Notes: generated by a model from the letters alone, not told the origin. Positions 1-4,945 are shown, counted from the first letter of the stretch. The stretch is 5,452 nucleotides of DNA from CAYUYV01 sp964474635 (GCA_964474635.1 CAYYTT010000222.1:1-5452); one strand, 5' to 3'. Program-made: numbers and translations.

Positions 1-35
1 CGCGCGCCAACCTGGACGAACCCGAAGCAACAAGC

Positions 36-54
36 GTGGGATATCCACTTTTTT
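36..54 (+). terminator. Weak Rho-independent terminator candidate
   Basis: A short hairpin, GTGG-GATAT-CCAC, is followed directly by six T residues. The stem is only 4 bp, although A-A-G on the left can add partial pairing with the T-run across a C/T mismatch. It would end transcription arriving from the left on the plus strand. The T-run suits an intrinsic terminator, but the short stem makes it marginal. Confidence 0.25.
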
Positions 55-132
55 CAATGTTCTGATGGTTTTGGGTCTGTTTCACGCGCAAGTTTCCTGA
101 ATTTTTAAAACGAAAGTGGCCGGACTCATGTA

Positions 133-155
133 AAAATACTTCAATTAAGTATTTT
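133..155. promoter_or_regulatory. Perfect 23-bp A+T-rich palindrome upstream of the lipoprotein gene
   Basis: The arms AAAATACTT (133-141) and AAGTATTTT (147-155) are exact reverse complements around a 5-nt CAATT centre. The element ends 23 bases before the start codon at 179 and 10 bases before the Shine-Dalgarno GAGGA. A dimeric regulator site overlapping the promoter or start region is the simplest reading. An A+T-rich 5'UTR hairpin is an alternative. No regulator gene with an obvious link to it lies nearby. Confidence 0.4.
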
Positions 156-178
156 ATCTTACACTGAGGATTGAAACA

Positions 179-889
179 ATGCGTGTTCTCTTTCTGGCCG
201 TATATCTGACCGCCACCAGTGTCGGATGCGGGCAAGCACCGTCCGTTGATTATCCCGCGCCGGACAAGGCGCGCGACCTTTTGGGCTGGGCTGAAAAAGG
301 ACGCATGCGGTATCTTGATCCAAATGAGCGCACGTCACCACGGTTCATTCAGGCGGTTACGGGACCCGACTTCAACGTATTCGATCACGATGCAGCCGTA
401 CGCGATCTGGTCAAGGATACAGGCGTGCAGTTTGTCGGCATGCCGACGCTCGAACCGCTTGAAGCCTGGAGGAAGTATGATGGCCGGGACATGCGCGTCG
501 CCTTTAGCGAGACCCGCTACGCGGGCCGCCGCGGTGTCGGCTTTCTGCTGATATCCAAAATGGCGGGGCGGAACACTTTCGGCATTTGGTTCCTTGAGAT
601 CACCGAAGAAACATTTGCGGATTGGGGCGGGGCGGCACGGATGCTCCTGCTTCGGGATGTGATCCAGTCGAAGGACGACATCCCGCAGACCCGGCGGGGT
701 CAAGTCGCCACAGCGCCGCTCGACCAGCAAACGCGGTTCTACGAAATCGCGGTGAACGCGCAGTATGAGGCCGTGGGGCGCGCTTTGCTCGGCATGGTGC
801 AGATGAACACATTTACGATGATGCAAAACCTTAATTACGACCTTGCCTTCGGTCGGGACCTTGACCCATCGCCCCATGGCCCGGATTGA
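179..889 (+). CDS. Probable lipoprotein or secreted protein of unknown function
   Basis: This 236-residue protein belongs to no family I recognise. Its N-terminus looks like a short lipoprotein signal: M-R, a hydrophobic core (VLFLAVYLTATSVG) and Cys17 followed by Gly-Gln. The lipobox SVGC is imperfect because Leu is missing at -3, so a plain export signal is possible. If lipidated, the absence of Asp at +2 would favour the outer membrane in the usual rule. The rest is soluble-looking, with no further membrane span, no repeats and no other cysteine; it mixes charged stretches with a hydrophobic segment near residues 130-155. The ATG at 179 is supported by GAGGA at 166-170 with an 8-nt gap. 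Base composition is less GC-rich than the genes after 2299, which fits an accessory origin. It stands alone on its strand, with no partner to suggest a role. The reading frame is well supported; the function is unknown. Confidence 0.75.
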   Translation: MRVLFLAVYLTATSVGCGQAPSVDYPAPDKARDLLGWAEKGRMRYLDPNERTSPRFIQAVTGPDFNVFDHDAAVRDLVKDTGVQFVGMPTLEPLEAWRKYDGRDMRVAFSETRYAGRRGVGFLLISKMAGRNTFGIWFLEITEETFADWGGAARMLLLRDVIQSKDDIPQTRRGQVATAPLDQQTRFYEIAVNAQYEAVGRALLGMVQMNTFTMMQNLNYDLAFGRDLDPSPHGPD

Positions 890-1144
890 GTTCGCTGGAG
901 CAGCTCGGCGGTTTTTGAACCGTCAGGGGATTATCCCCTTGGATAAAGGTCCGTTCGACGCAAATGACGTGCGAAGGATAATGATCGATATTTATGGATC
1001 CGAGAGATCAACCCGGATTAAGTCGCGTCGTGGAAAATACGGACCCTGCTGACAAGCCTGCCCCAGCTAAAATTCCACATGCCGATACACCTCTGGGTAC
1101 TGATCACATATGCGGAACAATTCAACCTCTGAAAGTTGTAGTGC
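890..1144. other. Intergenic gap between convergent genes, with small hairpins and a doubtful 58-codon ORF
   Basis: This gap separates the plus-strand lipoprotein gene from the minus-strand antitoxin gene, so both transcripts end here. Two adjacent small inverted repeats follow the lipoprotein stop codon: CGGTT-TTTG-AACCG (909-922) and GGGGA-TTA-TCCCC (926-938). Neither is followed by a T-run, so they are not classic intrinsic terminators, but they could stabilise the 3' end of the mRNA. A 58-codon reading frame starts at ATG 876 inside the end of the lipoprotein gene and stops at 1052. It has no Shine-Dalgarno sequence and I do not recognise the product, so it is not called as a gene. Confidence 0.4.
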
Positions 1145-1462
1145 TTACGCGACCGCCTCTATACCCTTTTTCTCAATAATCGTCAGCAGGCGAAGGGCTG
1201 GGCCGCCGGGTTTTTTAATCCCGCGCTCCCAATCAGACACCAGATTTTTCGAGACATTTAGATAGCGCGCAAAGACAGGCTGAGAGATTTTCTCCCGCTC
1301 GCGGATGGCACGGATTTCTTCTGGGGATAGAACCCGCACCGGCGTCAGGCAGGCTTCATCGAATTTACGCATGGTGCGCTTATCGACGGCACCGATATCA
1401 TGCAACGCCTCCATGGTCTCATGCACAGAGGCCAACGCATCGCTCTTATACTTCTTTGTCAT
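1145..1462 (-). CDS. Xre/HigA-like HTH antitoxin and autorepressor
   Basis: This 105-residue protein is the probable antitoxin of a type II pair. The C-terminal half carries a lambda-repressor-type helix-turn-helix at about residues 46-100. Helix 2 lies near residues 60-70 (SQPVFARYLNV), followed by the recognition helix (SKNLVSDWERG, 71-81) and the usual K-P-G-G-P-A-L-R-L-L ending. The charged N-terminal 40 residues would be the toxin-binding part by analogy with the YiaG/HigA group. The ATG at 1462 has a strong Shine-Dalgarno, GGAGG at 1476-1472, with a 9-nt gap. It overlaps the end of the upstream toxin gene by 17 bp, implying one transcript and translational coupling. In this family the antitoxin neutralises the toxin by direct binding and represses the operon; the palindrome at 1849-1865 is the likely target. 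The family assignment is firm; repression is inferred. Confidence 0.85.
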   Translation of the reverse strand: MTKKYKSDALASVHETMEALHDIGAVDKRTMRKFDEACLTPVRVLSPEEIRAIREREKISQPVFARYLNVSKNLVSDWERGIKKPGGPALRLLTIIEKKGIEAVA

Positions 1463-1829
1463 CGCTATTCACCTCCGTAAACTGACCATTGCCTACCAGA
1501 TCAGCAAGCTGATTATCCGATAGCGCCAGCACATGAACGGCAGCTTCGCGAAATGCTTCTAATTCATCGGCCCGCAAATTCGCCTTGGTGCTTTTCGCAA
1601 AGCCAAAGGCGAACACCGCCCGATCTCCCTGCCGAAATAGAATGATCGTCCGATAGCCCTTGGACTTGCCCTGTCCCAGCCGCGCGACACGTTGCTTCAG
1701 CACGCCGCCGCCAAGGTCTGCATCAATCAAGCCTTTCTCGGCACGCTCAATCGCTTCCACCAAGGCCGCATCCGAAATCCCCTCCTTGCGGGAGAAGCGC
1801 TCGAACCATGCGTTCTTGAAGATCCTCAA
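1446..1829 (-). CDS. RelE/HigB-like type II toxin (COG4737 / PF06296 type)
   Basis: This is the probable toxin of the pair. It matches the RelE-like family whose members open with M-R-I-F-K-N and carry the core GLIDADLGGGVLKQRVAR, then GQGKSKGYRTIILFRQGDR and FAFGFAKST (about residues 34-82 from the chosen start), followed by a helical D-E-L-E-A-F-R segment. RelE-superfamily toxins generally cleave mRNA, often at the ribosome; that is family knowledge, not shown here. The frame opens at GTG 1853, but I prefer TTG at 1829. Homologues begin at this point, AAAGGG lies 9 nt upstream (1844-1839), and the GTG has no Shine-Dalgarno and sits inside the operator palindrome. From TTG the product is 127 residues, somewhat long for the family because of an acidic C-terminal tail (N-S-D-D-K-E-V). 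The toxin-first order, as in higBA, and the 17-bp overlap with the antitoxin support the pairing. The core looks intact. Confidence 0.85.
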   Translation of the reverse strand: MRIFKNAWFERFSRKEGISDAALVEAIERAEKGLIDADLGGGVLKQRVARLGQGKSKGYRTIILFRQGDRAVFAFGFAKSTKANLRADELEAFREAAVHVLALSDNQLADLVGNGQFTEVNSDDKEV

Positions 1830-1838
1830 CGGATCACA

Positions 1839-1844
1839 CCCTTT
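1839..1844 (-). promoter_or_regulatory. Shine-Dalgarno that favours the TTG start of the toxin
   Basis: AAAGGG (minus strand) lies 9 nt upstream of TTG at 1829. It is the only purine-rich ribosome site near either possible start and so decides for the TTG. It overlaps the A+T-rich TATAAA (1847-1842) that could be a -10 box. If that -10 were used, the ribosome site would fall outside the mRNA. Confidence 0.45.
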
Positions 1845-1848
1845 ATAT

Positions 1849-1865
1849 GTCACACAAAGTGTGAC
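1849..1865 (-). promoter_or_regulatory. Candidate operator of the toxin-antitoxin operon, between -35 and -10
   Basis: GTCACAC-AAA-GTGTGAC is a perfect 17-bp inverted repeat with 7-bp arms. On the minus strand TTGAAA (1872-1867) lies directly before it as a -35 box. Possible -10 boxes follow it: CATATA at 1849-1844 with a 17-bp spacer, or TATAAA at 1847-1842 with a 19-bp spacer. A third half-site, ATCACAC, occurs at 1833-1839, 16 bp from the first. A dimeric HTH protein bound here would block RNA polymerase, matching the autorepression usual for HigA-type antitoxins. The palindrome is seen directly; its role is inferred. Confidence 0.55.
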
Positions 1866-1949
1866 TTTTCAATGAGTCGGTAAAGCAATGGAAGCCCACA
1901 ACCCGCTTAAGGTCGTGCCCGTCAGATCAACGTGCTGAAATCATTGATA

Positions 1950-1978
1950 ATAAAAGGGAGCCGATCACAAACTGGCAA
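1950..1978 (-). promoter_or_regulatory. Alternative sigma-70-like promoter for the toxin-antitoxin operon
   Basis: On the minus strand TTGCCA (1978-1973) and TTTTAT (1955-1950) are separated by 17 bp. Transcription would start near 1943, giving a leader of a little over 100 nt that contains both the operator palindrome and the AAAGGG ribosome site of the toxin. That solves the problem posed by the promoter next to the operator, which would give an almost leaderless toxin mRNA. The -10 matches the consensus at only 4 of 6 positions. Confidence 0.3.
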
Positions 1979-2053
1979 CGAGATTGCGCCAAACGCGTTG
2001 CCAGAGGCGCCGTGTAAGGTTGCGGCCTACAGATGATAACTCATTGAAAAATC

Positions 2054-2128
2054 TGGAGCGGGCGATGAGATTCGAACTCACGACCCCAACCTTGGCAAGG
2101 TTGTGCTCTACCCCTGAGCTACGCCCGC
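2054..2128 (-). tRNA. tRNA-Gly (anticodon GCC), CCA encoded
   Basis: The reverse complement folds into a full cloverleaf of 72 nt plus an encoded CCA. The acceptor stem GCGGGCG pairs with CGCCCGC. The D-arm is GCTC-AGGGGTA-GAGC, the anticodon arm CAACC-TTGCCAA-GGTTG, the variable loop has 5 nt, and the T-arm is GTGAG-TTCGAAT-CTCAT. The discriminator base is U, as in bacterial glycine tRNAs, and the anticodon GCC reads GGC and GGU codons. The CCA occupies 2056-2054. A run of five T residues follows shortly after (2051-2047) and may help end the transcript, although no dedicated terminator hairpin is seen. The 3' end faces the A+T-richer segment with the toxin-antitoxin genes. Confidence 0.97.
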
Positions 2129-2135
2129 GTCCTGG

Positions 2136-2174
2136 GGTAAGCGGTGGTTGCCACCGCCTCGGTAGGCGATGGTT
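2136..2174. repeat. Imperfect 14-nt direct repeat and hairpin in the tRNA leader
   Basis: GGTAAGCGGTGGTT (2136-2149) recurs as GGTAGGCGATGGTT (2161-2174), 12 of 14 identical with a 25-nt period. Inside it GCGGTGG-TTG-CCACCGC (2141-2157) is a perfect 7-bp hairpin, 13 bases upstream of the tRNA 5' end on the minus strand. It would lie within the leader of the precursor tRNA if the promoter at 2172-2200 is used. No T-run follows on either strand, so it is not an intrinsic terminator. Its function is unknown. Confidence 0.4.
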
Positions 2175-2200
2175 ATGTCCGAAAGGCCCGCGCTTGGCAA
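2172..2200 (-). promoter_or_regulatory. Promoter of the tRNA-Gly gene
   Basis: On the minus strand TTGCCA (2200-2195, 5 of 6 to the -35 consensus) and CATAAC (2177-2172, 4 of 6 to the -10 consensus) are exactly 17 bp apart. The sequence between the -10 and the predicted start near 2166 is rich in C and G, as is common for tRNA and rRNA promoters under growth-rate and stringent control. The implied leader before the mature tRNA is roughly 37 nt. Confidence 0.5.
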
Positions 2201-2298
2201 GGGGCTGATTCGGGTGCCGGAGCGTGACCGAAAAACAGTGCCCGTCAGGTCGACGCCAGTGCTTGCCGCGGGCCGCTGCGGGAGCTACCCACGGTGTC

Positions 2299-2847
2299 AT
2301 GAGTGACACGCCCTTCTTTTCGCCTGACATCACCTCACGCCGCGCCGCCCTGTTCGAGACGCTGGAGACCCTGGGCATCGCGACCCGCACTTATGAGCAT
2401 GAGGCCGTCTTCACGGTGGCCGAGAGCGAAACCCTGAAGCGGCAATGGCCGGGCGGGCATTCCAAAAACCTGTTTCTGAAGGACAAAAAGGGCGCCCTCG
2501 TCCTTATCAGCGCCAAACACGACACCGAGGTCCCCCTCAAGACACTGCACACGGTGCTCTCCACGGGCCGGCTCAGTTTCGGCTCGCCGGACTTGATGAT
2601 GGAGGTCCTCGGGCTGACGCCGGGCTCGGTGACGGCCTTTGCGCTCATGGGCGCGGACCCGGCGCGCTTTGCCCATGTCATTTTCGATGCGGCATTGATG
2701 GCCTGCGATCCGGTGCATTTCCACCCGCTCATGAACACCGCCACGACGGCCATCGCGCCGGCCGACCTGATGCGCTTTGCCGAGGCCTGCGGTCACAGCC
2801 CGGAAATTATGGACTTCTCGACTCTGTCCACGGACGCCGCCCCTTGA
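2299..2847 (+). CDS. prdX: Prolyl-tRNA editing deacylase, YbaK/ProXp-ala (PrdX) type
   Basis: This 182-residue protein is a stand-alone YbaK/EbsC-fold editing enzyme. PrdX/ProXp-ala proteins hydrolyse alanine wrongly attached to tRNA-Pro, working in trans in the cytoplasm beside prolyl-tRNA synthetases that lack an INS editing domain. Visible landmarks are H-E-A-V-F-T-V-A-E-S (34-43) and the conserved P-G-G-H-S-K-N-L-F-L-K-D-K-K (51-64), with Lys56 the likely counterpart of the family's key lysine. L-T-P-G-S-V-T-A-F (106-114) and H-P-L-M-N-T-A-T-T (142-150) follow. The frame is open back to a GTG at 2224, but that extension is basic and low-complexity and does not resemble the family, so ATG 2299 is chosen. 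GGGAG at 2280-2284 is a somewhat distant ribosome site (14 nt). The gene is divergent from the tRNA-Gly gene. A gap of 155 bp, without a clear terminator, precedes the next gene. Confidence 0.9.
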   Translation: MSDTPFFSPDITSRRAALFETLETLGIATRTYEHEAVFTVAESETLKRQWPGGHSKNLFLKDKKGALVLISAKHDTEVPLKTLHTVLSTGRLSFGSPDLMMEVLGLTPGSVTAFALMGADPARFAHVIFDAALMACDPVHFHPLMNTATTAIAPADLMRFAEACGHSPEIMDFSTLSTDAAP

Positions 2848-3002
2848 GGCCACGCCCAAACGCGGCCCGTGGAAACACCACGCGGAAAAGCATCGGGCAG
2901 GACAGTGCCGCCCGCTTGGCGCCCCGTTCATTCCCGATTATGTGAATAGCGAACACAGATGCGGGCTCGAGCATCATGAGCCGCCAAGAAAGGAATGTGG
3001 TT

Positions 3003-3929
3003 ATGCAGTTCTCCCTGGGTCCCAAAAAGGCTGCCCCCGCCGGCTCGGGCGCGGACGGCGCCGTGATTAAGGACTCCAACACGGACACCTTCGTGGCCGA
3101 CGTAATTGAGGCCTCCCTCCAGACGCCCGTGATCGTGGATTTCTGGGCCCCCTGGTGCGGCCCCTGTAAGCAGCTGACGCCGATCCTGGAAAAGGTCGTG
3201 CAGGCGGCCGGCGGCAAGGTGCGGCTCGTCAAATTGAACATCGACGAAAACCAGATGATCGCGCAGCAGATGCGCATCCAGTCGATCCCGGCCGTGATCG
3301 CCTTCAAAGGTGGACAGCCCGTGGACGGCTTCATGGGCGCCCTGCCGGAAAGCCAGGTGAAGGCCTTTGTCGAGCGCCTCGCCGGCGCCATCGGACCCTC
3401 GCCCATCGACCAGGCGCTCGACCTCGCCGAACAGGCGCTTGCAAATGACGATCTTGCCAACGCGGCCCAGCTTTATGCCGAGGTCCTGTCGGAGGATAAA
3501 TCCAATCCCCGCGCCCTTGGCGGTCTCATCCAGTGCTATGTGGCCCACGGCGATATTGAGCGGGCCGAGCAAACGCTTGCTCTCGTGCCCCCCGAAGCCG
3601 CCAATGACCCGGCCGTGGTTTCGGCAAAGGCCAAGCTGCAACTCGCCCAAGGCCCCAAGGTGGACAGCGCCGAAGTGGCCCAGCTGCGCGAGCGCCTGGA
3701 GAAGAACGCCGGCGACCACGAGGCCCGGTTCGACCTCGCCATGGCCCTCAACGCCCAAAACGACCGGGAGGGCGCCGTCGAGCAGCTCCTGGATCTCATC
3801 AAGCGGGACCGGGACTGGAACGAGCAAGCCGCGCGCAAGCAACTCCTGACCCTGTTTGAGGCCTTCGGCCCGAAGGATCCGCTGACGGTCAGCGGCCGGC
3901 GCCGGCTCTCCTCGATCCTGTTTTCTTAA
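3003..3929 (+). CDS. cnoX: Chaperedoxin CnoX (YbbN family): thioredoxin domain fused to TPR region
   Basis: This 308-residue protein has a thioredoxin domain at about 22-130 and a helical TPR-like C-terminal half at about 137-295. The redox motif W-C-G-P-C is complete at 51-55 (Cys52, Cys55), preceded by V-I-V-D-F-W-A-P, and the cis-proline loop S-I-P-A-V is at 94-98. The family acts as a cytoplasmic holdase that also protects client cysteines, in E. coli handing clients to GroEL and DnaK. The E. coli protein has lost the CXXC pair; here both cysteines remain, so thiol-disulfide activity is plausible. A third cysteine, Cys177, lies in the TPR part. ATG 3003 is chosen because AAGGA (2990-2994) sits 8 nt upstream. 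ATG 2976 in the same frame has no good ribosome site and would add only nine unrelated residues. It is likely the first gene of a four-gene operon running to 5412. Confidence 0.9.
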   Translation: MQFSLGPKKAAPAGSGADGAVIKDSNTDTFVADVIEASLQTPVIVDFWAPWCGPCKQLTPILEKVVQAAGGKVRLVKLNIDENQMIAQQMRIQSIPAVIAFKGGQPVDGFMGALPESQVKAFVERLAGAIGPSPIDQALDLAEQALANDDLANAAQLYAEVLSEDKSNPRALGGLIQCYVAHGDIERAEQTLALVPPEAANDPAVVSAKAKLQLAQGPKVDSAEVAQLRERLEKNAGDHEARFDLAMALNAQNDREGAVEQLLDLIKRDRDWNEQAARKQLLTLFEAFGPKDPLTVSGRRRLSSILFS

Positions 3930-4001
3930 AGGTTGGTTCGTGCCTGTCCGGCCGGCCCTCAACAGGTCGGCCACTTCACGTCTTTGTCCGGAAAGGACCC
4001 G

Positions 4002-4667
4002 ATGAGCGATCCGTTTTACGACTCAACTGACGATCTTGCCCGGACCATCCCGGTCTTTCCGCTGACGGGTGCGCTGCTGCTGCCGCGCGTCCGCCTGCCG
4101 CTCAATATTTTCGAGCCGCGCTACCTCGCCATGGTCGACGACGCCCTGGCCCATCACCGGCTGATCGGCATGGTGCAGCCGCGCAAGCCCGATGACCCGG
4201 CCACCAAGCCCGACGTGTACGATGTGGGCTGCGTCGGCCGGCTGACGGTGTTCAATGAATCGCCCGATGGGCGCTACATGATCACGCTGAGTGGTGTGTG
4301 CCGGTTTCGCGTGGAGCATGAACTCGATACGGTCACCCAATATCGTCAGATGGCGGTGGATTACACACCGTTTGCGGACGATCTAGACCATGTGCGCGAG
4401 GACCGGACCATCGACCGGGAGCGCATCATGGAGGTGCTCAAGGCCTATCTGGGCTCCATGGACATCAGTGCGGACTGGGACTCCTTCGCCGCCGCGCCGC
4501 CCGAAACGCTGATCAATTCGCTGGCGGCCATGTGCCCGTTCGATCCGGGCGAGAAACAGGCCCTGCTGGAGGCGGCGACCGTGGGCAACCGGGCCGACGT
4601 TCTGGTGGCCCTGATGGAAATCGCGGCCGCGAAGGCCAATCCGGACGAGGATATGCCGGTTCAGTGA
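4002..4667 (+). CDS. Stand-alone Lon substrate-binding (LAN/PUA-like) domain protein
   Basis: This 221-residue protein corresponds to the N-terminal domain of Lon protease (PF02190) without the AAA+ and protease parts, and stops where that domain ends, as in other members of this free-standing family. The signature near the N-terminus, I-P-V-F-P-L-T-G-A-L-L-L-P (16-28) then L-P-L-N-I-F-E-P-R-Y (32-41), is unmistakable. G-C-V-G-R-L (76-81), G-R-Y (90-92) and a C-terminal helical bundle (about 136-210) follow. In Lon this domain helps recognise substrates; the role of the free-standing form is not established. ATG 4002 has GAAAGGA (3991-3997) just upstream with a short 4-nt gap. The frame is open back to 3933, but those residues do not match the family. 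It lies 72 bp after cnoX and 44 bp before the Trm112-like gene, implying cotranscription. Confidence 0.9.
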   Translation: MSDPFYDSTDDLARTIPVFPLTGALLLPRVRLPLNIFEPRYLAMVDDALAHHRLIGMVQPRKPDDPATKPDVYDVGCVGRLTVFNESPDGRYMITLSGVCRFRVEHELDTVTQYRQMAVDYTPFADDLDHVREDRTIDRERIMEVLKAYLGSMDISADWDSFAAAPPETLINSLAAMCPFDPGEKQALLEAATVGNRADVLVALMEIAAAKANPDEDMPVQ

Positions 4668-4711
4668 CACCATGCTCCCGGTGCGGAGCGGACAGGATTA
4701 AGAAAGGCGCC

Positions 4712-4945
4712 ATGCCCATGGCCGATGACGAGGCACGCGACCCGAAGGACCGCCAGGTCGACCCGAAACTCTTGGAAATCCTGGTCTGTCCCGTGACCCG
4801 GTCCACCTTGCGGTATGACGCGGGCCGGCAGGAATTGATCAGCCGGGGCGCAGGCCTCGCCTATCCCATCCGCGACGGCATTCCCATTATGTTGCCCGAC
4901 GATGCCCGCACGCTTACCGACGAAGAGCGCGACGCACACGCCTGA
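4712..4945 (+). CDS. Trm112 family protein (YcaR-like)
   Basis: This 77-residue protein matches the small Trm112 fold. The pattern V-D-P-K-L-L-E-I-L-V-C-P-V-T (16-29), then Q-E-L-I-S-R-G-A-G-L-A-Y-P-I-R-D-G-I-P-I (residues 42-61) and M-L-P-D-D-A-R, is the family core. Eukaryotic and archaeal Trm112 bind and activate several methyltransferases acting on tRNA, rRNA and release factors; the bacterial short forms lack a settled function. Only one cysteine (Cys26) remains where zinc-binding members have C-P-x-C, so no zinc site is expected. Two in-frame starts are possible: ATG 4712 and ATG 4718. AGAAAGG (4701-4707) is 4 nt from the first and 10 nt from the second, so either could be used; the products differ by two residues. 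The gene lies 44 bp after the Lon-domain gene and 41 bp before the DUF971 gene. Confidence 0.88.
   Translation: MPMADDEARDPKDRQVDPKLLEILVCPVTRSTLRYDAGRQELISRGAGLAYPIRDGIPIMLPDDARTLTDEERDAHA

Larger units (their letters stand above)
1..178. other. Upstream non-coding stretch, possible tail of a truncated gene
   Basis: No complete gene is visible here. Reading from base 3 on the plus strand, the first codons are GC-rich (R-A-N-L-D-E-P-E-A) and stay open to a TGA at 63-65. This could be the last 20 codons of a gene that enters from the left, but the other two forward frames are also open over the first 98-105 bases, so the call is weak. From about 50 onward the DNA turns markedly A+T-rich and looks like an intergenic promoter region for the gene at 179. 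I could not pick out a convincing sigma-70 -35/-10 pair for that gene. Confidence 0.3.

Noticed and set aside
45..119. Distant inverted repeat CCACTTT (45-51) and AAAGTGG (113-119)
   Set aside because: Seven bases separated by 61 nt are expected by chance in a window of this size, and nothing else supports a structure.
2193..2202. CTTGGCAAGG, identical to the anticodon-arm sequence at 2091-2100, as a remnant of a second tRNA
   Set aside because: The flanks show no D-arm, T-arm or acceptor sequence. The 10-mer is nearly self-complementary and part of it serves as the -35 of the tRNA promoter, so coincidence is the better explanation.
2224..2298. GTG 2224 as the start of the prdX protein
   Set aside because: The 25 extra residues are Arg/Ala-rich with no resemblance to the family, and the GTG has no ribosome site. 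The family-like sequence begins after ATG 2299.
1965..2390. Minus-strand open frame across the tRNA-Gly gene
   Set aside because: It reads straight through a perfect tRNA gene and its promoter, and its peptide around 2054-2128 is just translated tRNA. The plus-strand frame at 1984-2208 fails for the same reason.
2868..2882. Hairpin CGTGG-AAACA-CCACG after prdX as a terminator
   Set aside because: The stem is only 5 bp and no T-run follows on either strand, so intrinsic termination is not supported.
2976..3002. ATG 2976 as the start of cnoX
   Set aside because: No purine-rich site precedes it at a proper distance, whereas ATG 3003 has AAGGA 8 nt upstream, inside the proposed extension.
2928..3974. 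Long open frame (348 codons) on the minus strand opposite cnoX
   Set aside because: It is antisense to a clear thioredoxin-TPR gene, has a biased Gly/Leu/Arg composition typical of antisense frames in GC-rich DNA, and matches no family.
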